Source: Kiritimatiellia bacterium
Lineage (GTDB): Bacteria; Verrucomicrobiota; Kiritimatiellia; CAIQIC01; Lenti-01
Direction: 5' to 3'
Length of the DNA: 51,418 nucleotides
Assembly: GCA_017540905.1 (NCBI GenBank)
Contig: JAFYAC010000021.1
Span: 1 to 51,418, forward strand
The notes under the pieces were generated by a model that was given only the letters and a program-made list of their open reading frames with translations, was not told the origin of the DNA and ran no database searches. Both the position numbers and the translations under genes were made by a program. Shown piece by piece: positions 35,244 to 44,304 of this stretch. The first letter of the stretch is position 1; every line of letters starts with the position of its first letter.

Positions 35244-38200
35244 CCCCCCTCCGGGACGAGCCGGAGCGCGGGAGCCCCGCCCGCGCGACTTCCCCTTCCC
35301 CGCCCGGGAACGCGGCTTCCGGCCGCGTCCCCCCGCCGGCGCCCGCGCCCTCCGCCCTCCTCCTCCGCCTTCCCCGCCTCCTCCCGCCCTTTTTCTTTCT
35401 CCTCTCCCTGCTGCTCTTCGGCACGCTGCTCGGCGCGGCCCCCTGCCCCGGGCAGCCCGCGCACGCACTGGTCGAGGCCCTGCGCCTGGACGGCCCCTGC
35501 GTATCCTCCGCCCCCGTCTGGGAAGCCCTCGTGCGCCTGGCCGCCCGCACCGGACTCCCCGTCCCGGCGGCGATGAACGCGTTCGCCGCCCTCTGCGGCG
35601 CCCTCGCCATCGCGATCCTCGTCTCCTTCATGCTGCGCATCCCCTACCACACCGTCACCGGGGCCATCCCCGCCGACCTGGTCCGGGAGCGGCAGGCCCG
35701 CCTCGTCGCCGCGGCCACCACGGGCCTCTTCCTCTTGGCGAGCGCCCCCTGGGCGCTCGCCTCCACGCGGTCCCTCCCGCACACCTTCCACATCCTCCTC
35801 TGCGGCATTCCCCTGTGGCTGCTCGCCCGCGCGGCCCAGACCGCCCGCGACCGCTGGCTCTTCGCCCTGGGCCTCTGCCTCTCCGCCGGCTCCCTCGAGT
35901 ACCCCGTGCTCTGGCCCCTCTTCCCGGCCATCCTCGTTGCGGTGGGCGTGATCCTCTTCCAGCAAGGCCGCGCCGGCCGTGCCCGCCCCTGGCTCCTCTG
36001 GTTCTCCGGCCTCCTCCTCGGCGCCGGCGCCTACGTCCTGATCGCCCTCCACCTCATCCGTTCCGGCCTTGCCCCCTCCGCGCCCGACGGCACGCCCGCC
36101 ACCCTGGCCACGACCCTCCTCGGCGTCCTGGCGAACCGCGCGGCCGTGTTCCTCCCCTACCGCCATCCCGGCCTCCTCTCCGCCTTCGCCGCGGCCTGGC
36201 TCCCGCTGGTGATCGTCTTCTTCGGCTCCCGCCGCTCCCCGTGGTACTATGGCAAGGACCAGATGTTCCTCCGCTCCGTACTGGCCGTTCTCGCCGTCGG
36301 ATGGCTGCTCGCCGAACTCTGGCTTGCCAGGGCCATCACCCGGACCTTCTTCTTCGCGCTGCTCCCCGACACCGCCCTCGCCCTGGCCACCGGCTCCGTC
36401 GCCGGCGAATTCTGGATCCACGGCCAGCCCCAGATGACCGACTCCGAATGGCCGGCCCGCCTCTACCGCCGGTTCCATGCCGCCCTCGCCTTCCTGCTCC
36501 CCGCCGTCCTCGCGGCCGTCCACGTCTGGCACCGCCCCGTCGCCGACGCCCGCCCCGCGGCCCTTCTGGACACCATCGCCGGGGCCCTCCTCGAACGGAC
36601 CGAACCCGGCACCCGCATCGCCGTCTTCGGCAACCAGGCCGTGCCCGGCGACGGCGGCATGACCGACCTCCTCCGCCTCCGCGACGCCGCCTGCGGCAAC
36701 CCCGTCCTCGTCTTCGACTGGTCCCGCATGCGCGAAGCCTCCTACTTCCTGTGGGTGCGCGCCCGCTGGACCGACCCCGTCCCCGCGGCCGACGCCGCCA
36801 CCCCCGCCCTGTTCTCCGCCCACATCCTCCGCCAGATGCTGGCCGGCCCGGACTCCCCCGACGCCCCCTCCCACGCCACCGCCTTCCTCCTCCCGCCCCC
36901 CGCGGCCCCGGCCGGCCTCCGGCTCGTCCCCGACGGCTGGCTCTACCGCCCCGTGCCCTCCGCCACCCCCTGGTCGCCCGTCGCGCTCCCCCCGCCGCCC
37001 CTCGACCTCTGGCGCGCCCTGGCCGGCGCCAACGCCCCGCCCTCCGCGCCCAACCCCCGCAACCCCGTCGCCGCGCACCTGTCCGCCTTCCTCGCGCTCG
37101 TCTCCCGCAACGCCGACGCCTACGGCGTCCTCCTCGCCGAATCCGGCGATGCCGACGCCGCCGGTGCCGTCTTCGCCGCGGGCCTCGACCTCTTCCCCGG
37201 CAACCTCAGCCTCCTGGTCAACAGCATCCCCCCCGACGCCGACCCCGCGCCCGCCCCCGTCTCCCCGCCGCCCGAGGACGACCACCTCGCCCGCGCCATC
37301 TACGACCGCTCCGGCCGCCTCTGGGGCCTCGACACCCTCTACGGCCCCGTCTTCGGCCCCGAACCCCGCGCCGCCCATCCCGACTGGCTCTTCGTCTGCT
37401 CCGGCATCCCGCCGGACCGCCTCGCCGCCCTGTCCGTCGAAGGCCACCTGCCCGACGACCCCCTCCCGCCCGACGTCTGGGAACGCATCTACCGTTGCGC
37501 GCTCTCCCCCGCCCCCACCTTCCCCGGCGTGTTCGCCCGCCTCCGGCAGGACCCCAGCGACCAGCAGGCGCTCCTCTGGCTCCTGCGCCTCTTCATCCGC
37601 CACCACCGGCCCGGCCTCGCCCAGTCCACCCTCGACGCCCTGGTCCGCGGCGGCCTCGACGAAGAACTCCTCCAGCCCGAAATCGCCTGCATCTCCCGCC
37701 TTCTCGGCGACATCCCCGGCTCCCTCGCCCACATCGCGCGCCACATGGACCACACCCCCTCCGACACCGCCGGATGGCTCGCCGTCCTCTGCTGGACCGC
37801 CCCCCCCGACCCACTTTTCCACCAAGCCGTCCAGACACTGGAAACCCGCGACGGCGCCGACCGCGAGACACGCCTCGCCATCGGCCTGCGCCACTGCGAA
37901 CTCCACGATTGGCGCGCCGCCCTGGACAGCTACAACCACGCCCTCCAGATCCGTTCCGCCCCGCCCATCCTCGTCCGCCTCATCACCCTCTCCCGCATCC
38001 TCCAGGACGGCTCCATCGACACCCTCCGCGCCTCCCTCCGCCGCACCGCCCCCGACCATCCCGTCCTCAAGGCCTCCGTCACCCGCCGCCCCGACACCCC
38101 CGAAGCCACCGCCCTGCGCGTCCGCGACCTCCGCGAACTCGCCCGCGCCTCCGCCCAGAACCCGGAACTGCTCAACGCCGCCTGCGAATCCATCCTCTAC

Positions 38201-38548
38201 CTCTCGCACGCCGAAGACCCCGAAATGCGTTCCTGGATGCGCGCCGCCATCGACGCCCAGCCCTGGAACCCCGTCTTCCACTGCACCCTCGCCGAAATGC
38301 TCATGACCGCCGGGGAACTGAACGAAGCCGCCCGGGAAGCCCGCCGCGCCGTCGCCTACGCGCCCGACTTCGCCCCCGCGTGGGTCCTCTCCGGCGAACT
38401 CTTCCGCCGGACCGGACGCCTCTCCGAGGCCCGCCTCTGCCTCCGCCGCGCCGAAGTCCTCCCCCAGGGCGCCCTCTCCCCCTCCCAGGCCGAACTCCTC
38501 TCCTCGCTCCGCTCCGCCCTCGCCGCCCGCCCGGCGCCCGCCCCATGA
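35240..38548 (+). CDS. Membrane-TPR protein, paralogue 2 (diverged)
   Basis: 1102 residues. Proline-rich cytoplasmic start, then the same membrane plan as its neighbours (SASRSL-type STRSLPHTFHILL near 175; GEFWIHGQPQ where paralogue 1 has GEFWVMGQPR). The C-terminal TPR part is shorter and less regular than in the other two, with long Ala/Pro segments (about 530-680), so this copy seems to have drifted. Its ATG overlaps the previous stop (ATGA at 35240-35243) and its stop overlaps the next ATG, so all three are made from one message. Confidence 0.78.
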   Translation: MTPLRDEPERGSPARATSPSPPGNAASGRVPPPAPAPSALLLRLPRLLPPFFFLLSLLLFGTLLGAAPCPGQPAHALVEALRLDGPCVSSAPVWEALVRLAARTGLPVPAAMNAFAALCGALAIAILVSFMLRIPYHTVTGAIPADLVRERQARLVAAATTGLFLLASAPWALASTRSLPHTFHILLCGIPLWLLARAAQTARDRWLFALGLCLSAGSLEYPVLWPLFPAILVAVGVILFQQGRAGRARPWLLWFSGLLLGAGAYVLIALHLIRSGLAPSAPDGTPATLATTLLGVLANRAAVFLPYRHPGLLSAFAAAWLPLVIVFFGSRRSPWYYGKDQMFLRSVLAVLAVGWLLAELWLARAITRTFFFALLPDTALALATGSVAGEFWIHGQPQMTDSEWPARLYRRFHAALAFLLPAVLAAVHVWHRPVADARPAALLDTIAGALLERTEPGTRIAVFGNQAVPGDGGMTDLLRLRDAACGNPVLVFDWSRMREASYFLWVRARWTDPVPAADAATPALFSAHILRQMLAGPDSPDAPSHATAFLLPPPAAPAGLRLVPDGWLYRPVPSATPWSPVALPPPPLDLWRALAGANAPPSAPNPRNPVAAHLSAFLALVSRNADAYGVLLAESGDADAAGAVFAAGLDLFPGNLSLLVNSIPPDADPAPAPVSPPPEDDHLARAIYDRSGRLWGLDTLYGPVFGPEPRAAHPDWLFVCSGIPPDRLAALSVEGHLPDDPLPPDVWERIYRCALSPAPTFPGVFARLRQDPSDQQALLWLLRLFIRHHRPGLAQSTLDALVRGGLDEELLQPEIACISRLLGDIPGSLAHIARHMDHTPSDTAGWLAVLCWTAPPDPLFHQAVQTLETRDGADRETRLAIGLRHCELHDWRAALDSYNHALQIRSAPPILVRLITLSRILQDGSIDTLRASLRRTAPDHPVLKASVTRRPDTPEATALRVRDLRELARASAQNPELLNAACESILYLSHAEDPEMRSWMRAAIDAQPWNPVFHCTLAEMLMTAGELNEAAREARRAVAYAPDFAPAWVLSGELFRRTGRLSEARLCLRRAEVLPQGALSPSQAELLSSLRSALAARPAPAP

Positions 38549-41500
38549 CCGCCCCCGTCCCGCCATCCCCTTCCCCCTCCCCCCGTCCCGGCTTCCTGGC
38601 CCGCACCGCGGCCCGCGCCGCCGCCCGCCTCCGCCCCGCCCGCCCGCCGGAGCGCCCCCCCACCCTGGGCAGCGTCGCGCCCGACGGCCGTTTCCAGTTC
38701 TTCCAGCCGCGCGAGGTCGACGCTTTCTTCGAGGGCCGCGACGCCCATGCCGCCATCAAGTTCGACGCCTACGCCCACCTCCATCCCCGCCGCTGGGCCA
38801 TCGACATCCTCCTCTTCTGCATCGCCCTCGCCCTCTACCTCGGCACCATGAGCTGGTCCGCCTTCCCCGGCCAGCCCACCAACGAACTGCTCTCCAAGAT
38901 GAGCGTCGAGGCCACCCCGTCCCCCACCGACTTCCTCTGGGGCTGGCTCGTGCGCGCCCTCGACCGCGTCCCGATCCTCCCCCTCCCCACCTGGATGGGC
39001 CTCTTCTCCGCCTTCTGCGGCGCCCTGACCGTCGCGATGCTCGCCGACCTGATGATGAACGTCGGCTACCTGGTCCGCAACGAACCCGCCCCCTGGTCCT
39101 TCGAGTTCGAGGCCTACGGCCGCCGCCTGTCCGCCTTCTGCGCCGGACTCTTCCTCGCCCTCTGCCCGCCTTTCTGGATTGCCTCCACCCGCTCGCTCCC
39201 GCACACCTTCCACATGGCGATGCTGATGGCCTGCGCCTGCCTCTTCTCCCGCTACCAGCACTGGGGCCGCAAGCGCGACCTCTTCGCCCTCGCCCTCCTC
39301 TACGGCGTCGGCGTCGCCGAAGCGTCGCTGTTCCTCCTGTTCCTGCCCCTCTTCGCCGTGCTGATGCTCCGCGAGCTCCTCCGCTGGAACAAGCTCTCCT
39401 CCCCCGGGCACCACCTCCTGCTCTGGGGCACCCTCGCCGCCGCCGCCGTCTCCCTCCACCTCGCCGACGCCCGCGTGCTGTTCCGGCGCGGCCTCTTCAT
39501 GGAAATCTACTCCGGCCCCTTCGACGCCCTGCTCGGCATTCTCCGCGCCCAGCTTTCCGTCGTCCCCGCCGTCAACGGCCACCCCGGGTTCATGCTCCTG
39601 GCGGCCTTCACCGCCACCCCGTGGATCATCGCCTTCCTGTTGACGCACCGCTCCCCCTGGTTCTACGAGCGCTGGGAAGTCTGCGTCCGCTTCACCTGCT
39701 TCGCCGGCCTTCTCGGCCTCCTCTACGACCTGCCCTACTCCCCCTGGCGCCTCATGGGCATGGCCCCCTTCGTCGTCGCCCCCTACCTCGTCGTCGCCGC
39801 CTCCTTCGGCTACCTGTGCGGCGAGTTCCTCATCCTCGGCGAACGCAACAAGCTCTGCGAAACCCGCCCCGTCCAGCGGGTCCTCAGGCGCATCTCCTTC
39901 GTCTTCGCCCTTTGCCTCCCCCTGGCCGTCGCCGGCGCCGCCGTCCCCAACCACCGCACCGCCGACGGCCGCTACGCCGCCCTCGTCGGGGAAGCCGCCC
40001 GCGACATCCTCTCCCGCCGCGGCGAGGGCCGCGACATCTTCTTCTCCTCCGGCCTCCTCGACAACACCCTCCGCCTCCTCACCTGGCAGCGCCGCGACCC
40101 CACCTGCTTCATCAACGCCCGCCAGCTCAACTCCCGCGCCTACCTCAAGACCCTCACCCGCTTCATCGTCGACCCCGTCCTCTCCCCCATGCTCGCCAAG
40201 GGCGACATCGTCAAGTTCCTCGACGAACTCCTCCTCAACCGCAAGGAATACTCCCGCATCGGCCTCATCGACTTCACCAACCCCGTCTTCCTCGAATACG
40301 GCGACTTCGTCCCCGACGGCTACTTCTACACCGTCGAACCCGACCTCGCCGCCATCGACTGGGACGCCCGCATCGAGCACCAGCGCCCCTTCTGGGACCT
40401 CCTCCGGCAGATTCGGGACGCCCCCATCCCCGCAACCAACCCCATGCACGGCTTCCGCAGCGCCCTCCTCCGCGTCGCCGGCAAGGGCATCGACAACTTC
40501 GCCATCGAACTCCTCCGCGCCAACCGCCCCGCCGACGCCAACGAAGTCCTCCGCATCGGCCATTCCATCGACCCCGACAACGTCTCCATCCTCCTCAACC
40601 TCGCCTCCATGGCCTCCGACTACCCGCTCGGGGACGGCTTCGACCCCGAACTCGAAGTCGACCGCATCGTCCCCCTCATCCACGGACACCGCTGGAACTG
40701 CGGCGCCAACTTCGGCTTCGTCTGGGACGCCCGCTCCTGGGTCCGCAACGGGCGCGTCTGGGCCATCTCCGCCGAAGTCCCCCGCACCCTCGCCGAGCGC
40801 CGCGGCGCCGCAAACGACTTCGAGGGGGACTCCCTCCACGCCAAGTGGTGCGACATCGCTTTCGCCCTCTACGGCGTCCCCCTCCCCGACGAAACCGCCT
40901 GCCGCAACGCCCTCGTCCGCGACGACCACGACCAGCGCGCCCTCCTCGACCTCGCCTTCCTCGCCATGCGCGCCCAGGACCTCGAAATGGCCCGCGCCTA
41001 CATCGTCGAGGCCGGCACCGTCGGCCACGCCGAAAACGACCTCTCCTTCCACCGCGCCGTCCTCCGCTACCTCCTCGGCGAAAAGGCCGAAGCCTTCGAA
41101 GCCATCCGCTTCCAGACCTCCTACGACACCCTCTCCGAGCGCCTCTGGCTCACCGACATGCTCATGGCCGAGGCCGCCTCCGACGAAAAGGAAACCCACC
41201 GCGCCCGCTCCACCCTCGCCATGTTCCGCCCCGGCACCCTCGGCGCCCACCTCTCCCTCGCCCGCCACTTCATGGACCTCAAGCTCTGGTCCCTCGCCCA
41301 GCGCGAACTCGACCGCGCCGCCGGCATCGCCCCCTCCTCCGTCATCCTCTGGGAGATGATGGGCGAAGTCGCCTCCCAGACCGGCAACGCCGCCCTCATG
41401 CAGGTCTCCCTCCGCGCCCTCCAGGCCCGCAACCCCCAGCACTACCTCAAATACCAGAACGAAGGCCTCATGGCCTACCGGCAGGGCGACCTCGAACGCG

Positions 41501-41904
41501 CCGAACGGGCCTTCCGCAACGGCATCGTCCACCAAAGGAACCCCTTCCTCCTCAACAACCTCGCCCACGTCATCGCCGAGCGCGGCGGCGACTGCCGCGA
41601 CGCCCTTTCCCTCGTCGAGGAAGCCATCCGCCGCGACCCCACCGAAATCTCCTTCCTCGCCACCCGCGCCACCGTCAACCTCCGCCTCGGCGACCCCGCC
41701 GCCACCCTCCGCGACCTCGACACCCTCGAAAACGCCGGCCAGATGACCCCCTCCCGCCTCCTCCTCCGCCTGGAAGCCCTCGTCCAACTCGGCCAATGCG
41801 AGGAAGCCCGCCGCCTCGCCCTTTCCCTCTCCCACGCCCCCGCCCTCCCCCCCGCCGCCCTCCCCCGCCTCCCCTCCCTCCTCCTCCCCTGCCCCCCCCA
41901 GTAG
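38545..41904 (+). CDS. Membrane-TPR protein, paralogue 3
   Basis: 1119 residues. An N-terminal cytoplasmic segment of about 85 residues precedes the membrane part: LYLGTMSWSAFPGQPTNEL, WGWLVRALDR, STRSLPHTFHMAM (near 214), PYSPWRLMGMAPFVVAPYLV, CGEFLILGER. TPR helices run from about 670 to the end (MAYRQGDLERAERAFRNG). It shares fully alignable motifs with paralogue 1, and the same loss of acidic first-loop residues. Stop codon at 41904; downstream is C-rich with no clear terminator. Confidence 0.8.
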   Translation: MTAPVPPSPSPSPRPGFLARTAARAAARLRPARPPERPPTLGSVAPDGRFQFFQPREVDAFFEGRDAHAAIKFDAYAHLHPRRWAIDILLFCIALALYLGTMSWSAFPGQPTNELLSKMSVEATPSPTDFLWGWLVRALDRVPILPLPTWMGLFSAFCGALTVAMLADLMMNVGYLVRNEPAPWSFEFEAYGRRLSAFCAGLFLALCPPFWIASTRSLPHTFHMAMLMACACLFSRYQHWGRKRDLFALALLYGVGVAEASLFLLFLPLFAVLMLRELLRWNKLSSPGHHLLLWGTLAAAAVSLHLADARVLFRRGLFMEIYSGPFDALLGILRAQLSVVPAVNGHPGFMLLAAFTATPWIIAFLLTHRSPWFYERWEVCVRFTCFAGLLGLLYDLPYSPWRLMGMAPFVVAPYLVVAASFGYLCGEFLILGERNKLCETRPVQRVLRRISFVFALCLPLAVAGAAVPNHRTADGRYAALVGEAARDILSRRGEGRDIFFSSGLLDNTLRLLTWQRRDPTCFINARQLNSRAYLKTLTRFIVDPVLSPMLAKGDIVKFLDELLLNRKEYSRIGLIDFTNPVFLEYGDFVPDGYFYTVEPDLAAIDWDARIEHQRPFWDLLRQIRDAPIPATNPMHGFRSALLRVAGKGIDNFAIELLRANRPADANEVLRIGHSIDPDNVSILLNLASMASDYPLGDGFDPELEVDRIVPLIHGHRWNCGANFGFVWDARSWVRNGRVWAISAEVPRTLAERRGAANDFEGDSLHAKWCDIAFALYGVPLPDETACRNALVRDDHDQRALLDLAFLAMRAQDLEMARAYIVEAGTVGHAENDLSFHRAVLRYLLGEKAEAFEAIRFQTSYDTLSERLWLTDMLMAEAASDEKETHRARSTLAMFRPGTLGAHLSLARHFMDLKLWSLAQRELDRAAGIAPSSVILWEMMGEVASQTGNAALMQVSLRALQARNPQHYLKYQNEGLMAYRQGDLERAERAFRNGIVHQRNPFLLNNLAHVIAERGGDCRDALSLVEEAIRRDPTEISFLATRATVNLRLGDPAATLRDLDTLENAGQMTPSRLLLRLEALVQLGQCEEARRLALSLSHAPALPPAALPRLPSLLLPCPPQ

Positions 41905-42167
41905 CCCCCTCCCCCCGGGGTTCGGTGCGCAGCCCCGTCCTTCCCCTCCCCCTCCTCACCGTTTTTTTCCCCCGGCCCCCCCTTCCCCCCCCTTCCTGCC
42001 CCCTCGTCGTCTCGTCCCCCCTCGTCGTTTCGTCGCCTCCCCTCCCCCCGCCGAAACGTTTCACCTCCCGCCCCACTTCCGCCTTGCGCCCGCCCCCGCC
42101 AACCCCCATGCTAGACCAAACAGCAAAGAGAAAAGCGGAAAAGAAGAAGAAAGAGAAAGGACCTCCA
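41905..42167. other. C-rich gap before the nucleoside kinase
   Basis: No gene. Very C-rich, with CTCGTC-type repeats at 42000-42034 that resemble the heptads at 2224 and 28224 but lack the hairpin and box. A possible promoter (TTGCGC about 42085, 17 bp, CATGCT about 42108) precedes the kinase, followed by a purine-rich leader. Confidence 0.4.
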
Positions 42168-43847
42168 ATGAGCCCACGCATGGTCAACGTCAAATTCGAA
42201 CACGGCCCCGAACTGCAGGTCGAATCCGGTGCCTCGGTCCGCCAGATCATGGCCAACAACGCCGACGCCTTCAAGGACCTCGGCTTCACGGCGCTCGGCG
42301 CCCTGGTGAACAACGAATTCGTCTCCGTCGAGTACCGCCTTGAGACCGACAGCGCCGTCCGCCTCCTCGGCTACCGCGACTCCTACGGCCAGCGCATCTA
42401 CCGCCACACCATCGCCTTCCTGCTCTCCAAGGTCGCGCACGAGACCTTCCCCGGATGCGACTTCGCCGTCGAGCACTCCCTTTCCAAGGGCCTCTACTGC
42501 TCCTTCCGGCTCGGCGACACCGACGCCATCTCCCCCGAGCAGCTCGCCGCCCTCGACGCCGGACTGCGCAAGCTCCTTGCCGGGCGCGCCCCCATCGACC
42601 GCGTCAAGGTGACCTTCGACGAAGCCATCGCCTACTTCACCCGCACCGACGCCAAGGACAAACTCAACCTCCTGCGCTTCAAGAACCCCTCCAAGGTCAC
42701 CGTCTACGAATGCGGCGGCTACATGGACCTCGCCAACCACCCCCTCGCCTGCAACGCCGGCGACCTGGGCGACTTCCGCCTGATCCCCTACGAAGTCGGC
42801 TTCGTCATCCTCGGCCCCGACCGCGCCGACCCGACGACCTTCCCGACCTTCGACCCCGCCCACTACATCTACGACGTCTTCAAGGGCCACAAGGAATGGG
42901 GCCGCATCGTCCGCGTCCGGACCGTCGGCGACCTCAACGAGCGCATCGCCAAGAAGAAGATCAACGACTTCATCGACGTCAACGAAGCCTACCAGGAAAA
43001 GCGCATCGCCCTCCTCGCCGAGCAGATCGCCCAGCGCAAGGGCACCGTCAAGTGGATCCTGATCGCGGGCCCCTCCTCCTCCGGCAAGACCACCTTCTCC
43101 AAGCGCCTCTCCCTGCAGCTGAAGGCGTCCGGCCTCAACGCCAAGCCCATTTCCCTGGACAACTACTTCGTCGAGCGCGGCAAGACCCCCGTCGACGAGA
43201 ACGGCGAAATCGACTACGAGCACCTCGAAGCCCTCGACCTGCCGCTGCTCGACGAACAGCTCGCGGCGCTGGACGCCGGCGAACGCGTCGAACTCCCCTA
43301 CTACAACTTCCACACCGGCATGCGCGAATTCCGCGGCGAATACATGCACATCGGGCCCGACGACGTCCTCGTCCTCGAAGGCATCCACGGCCTGAACCCG
43401 CGTCTCACCCAGCAAGTCCCGGCCGACCACAAGTTCAAGATCTACATCTCCGCCCTGACCCAGCTGAACATCGACTCCAACACCCGCATCTCCACCACCG
43501 ACAACCGGCTCATCCGCCGCATCGTCCGCGACAACAACTTCCGCAACCACCCCGCCATCAAGACCCTGGAGATGTGGCAGAAAGTCCGCCGCGGCGAAAA
43601 GCGCTGGATCTTCCCGTTCCAGAAGGAAGCCGACGTCGCCTTCAACTCGGCCCTCGACTACGAACTCGCGGTCCTGCGTCCCTTCGCCGAACCCCTCCTC
43701 GCGGAAATCAAACCCTCGATGCCCGAGTACGCCGAAGCCGTCCGCCTCCAGCAGTTCCTCTCGAACTTCCTGGTGATCCCGCCCGACCGCGTCCCGCCCA
43801 CCAGCGTCATCCGCGAATTCATCGGCCAGAGCTTCTTCCAGTACTGA
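42168..43847 (+). CDS. Nucleoside (uridine) kinase with ThrRS-like N-terminus
   Basis: 559 residues. 1-70: TGS/ubiquitin-like domain. About 75-240: a region like the second additional domain of threonyl-tRNA synthetase (HTIAFLLSKVAHETFPG, EHSLSKGLYCSF). From 290: P-loop kinase with GPSSSGKT (301-308), SLDNYFV and LEGIHGLNP, as in uridine kinase/phosphoribulokinase. This fusion is a known type (the Thermotoga TM0751 group); phosphorylation of a nucleoside is inferred and RNA binding by the N-terminus is not shown. ATG 42168 follows AAAGGA; an in-frame ATG at 42109 would add a Lys-rich stretch that is really the purine-rich leader. Ends at a strong terminator. Confidence 0.88.
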   Translation: MSPRMVNVKFEHGPELQVESGASVRQIMANNADAFKDLGFTALGALVNNEFVSVEYRLETDSAVRLLGYRDSYGQRIYRHTIAFLLSKVAHETFPGCDFAVEHSLSKGLYCSFRLGDTDAISPEQLAALDAGLRKLLAGRAPIDRVKVTFDEAIAYFTRTDAKDKLNLLRFKNPSKVTVYECGGYMDLANHPLACNAGDLGDFRLIPYEVGFVILGPDRADPTTFPTFDPAHYIYDVFKGHKEWGRIVRVRTVGDLNERIAKKKINDFIDVNEAYQEKRIALLAEQIAQRKGTVKWILIAGPSSSGKTTFSKRLSLQLKASGLNAKPISLDNYFVERGKTPVDENGEIDYEHLEALDLPLLDEQLAALDAGERVELPYYNFHTGMREFRGEYMHIGPDDVLVLEGIHGLNPRLTQQVPADHKFKIYISALTQLNIDSNTRISTTDNRLIRRIVRDNNFRNHPAIKTLEMWQKVRRGEKRWIFPFQKEADVAFNSALDYELAVLRPFAEPLLAEIKPSMPEYAEAVRLQQFLSNFLVIPPDRVPPTSVIREFIGQSFFQY

Positions 43848-43867
43848 GCCCCCTCTCAGGTTCCCCC

Positions 43868-43904
43868 GCGCCCGCCGCCCCACCCGCGGCGGGCGCTTTC
43901 CTTT
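43868..43904 (+). terminator. Rho-independent terminator after the nucleoside kinase
   Basis: Perfect 11-bp stem GCGCCCGCCGC / GCGGCGGGCGC (43868-43878, 43886-43896), 7-nt loop, followed by TTTCCTTT, 20 bp after the stop codon. Confidence 0.85.
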
Positions 43905-44264
43905 CGCTTCTTCGGGGATTTTTGTGGATCGCGGCGATGGGGCTGGGACTATGGGACCGTATGCAGGGCATGGGGTATGCGCAAGCATTCGCCCCCCTCT
44001 CGGAGAGGGGTGGATCCTGGCACCCTCCTTGATCCTTGCATTCACGGAATTCGGGAGACGGTTTCACTATAGTCCCCGAAGGACCTTTCTTTCCCCCTTC
44101 CTCCATATTGTGAGATGACAGAAAATATTGGAATTCCAACCATTTTCACAACATCTTCCCCCCCATCATTTTCCTCCCCTCCGTCCTCCGTGTTTCGCGC
44201 CGCTGGCCCGTTTTCGCAAGGCGAATCCGTATCCGATCGGCATTCCGGGCAGCCCCCCCGCCGT
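43905..44264. other. Intergenic stretch without a recognised gene
   Basis: Between the kinase terminator and the promoter of the hydrolase. A small hairpin CCCCTCT-CGG-AGAGGGG lies at 43994-44010, and ACTATAGT at 44066-44073 resembles a -10 on both strands but has no -35 partner. Open frames through it are not gene-like. A small RNA cannot be excluded. Confidence 0.35.
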
Positions 44265-44270
44265 TTGCGG

Positions 44271-44298
44271 TTGCGGCACGCCCGCGGTTCGCTACTAT
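44271..44298 (+). promoter_or_regulatory. Leaderless promoter of the alpha/beta hydrolase gene
   Basis: TTGCGG (44271-44276), 16-bp spacer, TACTAT (44293-44298), then 6 nt (GTCGCC) to the ATG at 44305. A second TTGCGG lies directly upstream at 44265-44270. No ribosome-binding site. Confidence 0.5.
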
Positions 44299-44304
44299 GT
44301 CGCC

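Noticed and set aside
42109-42167. Upstream ATG extending the nucleoside kinase by a Lys-rich stretch
   Set aside because: The added codons are the purine-rich leader with the ribosome-binding site for the ATG at 42168.
43994-44010. Hairpin CCCCTCT-CGG-AGAGGGG as a terminator
   Set aside because: No T tract, and a complete terminator already lies at 43868-43904.
44066-44073. ACTATAGT as a promoter -10 on either strand
   Set aside because: No -35 hexamer at 16-18 bp on either side.
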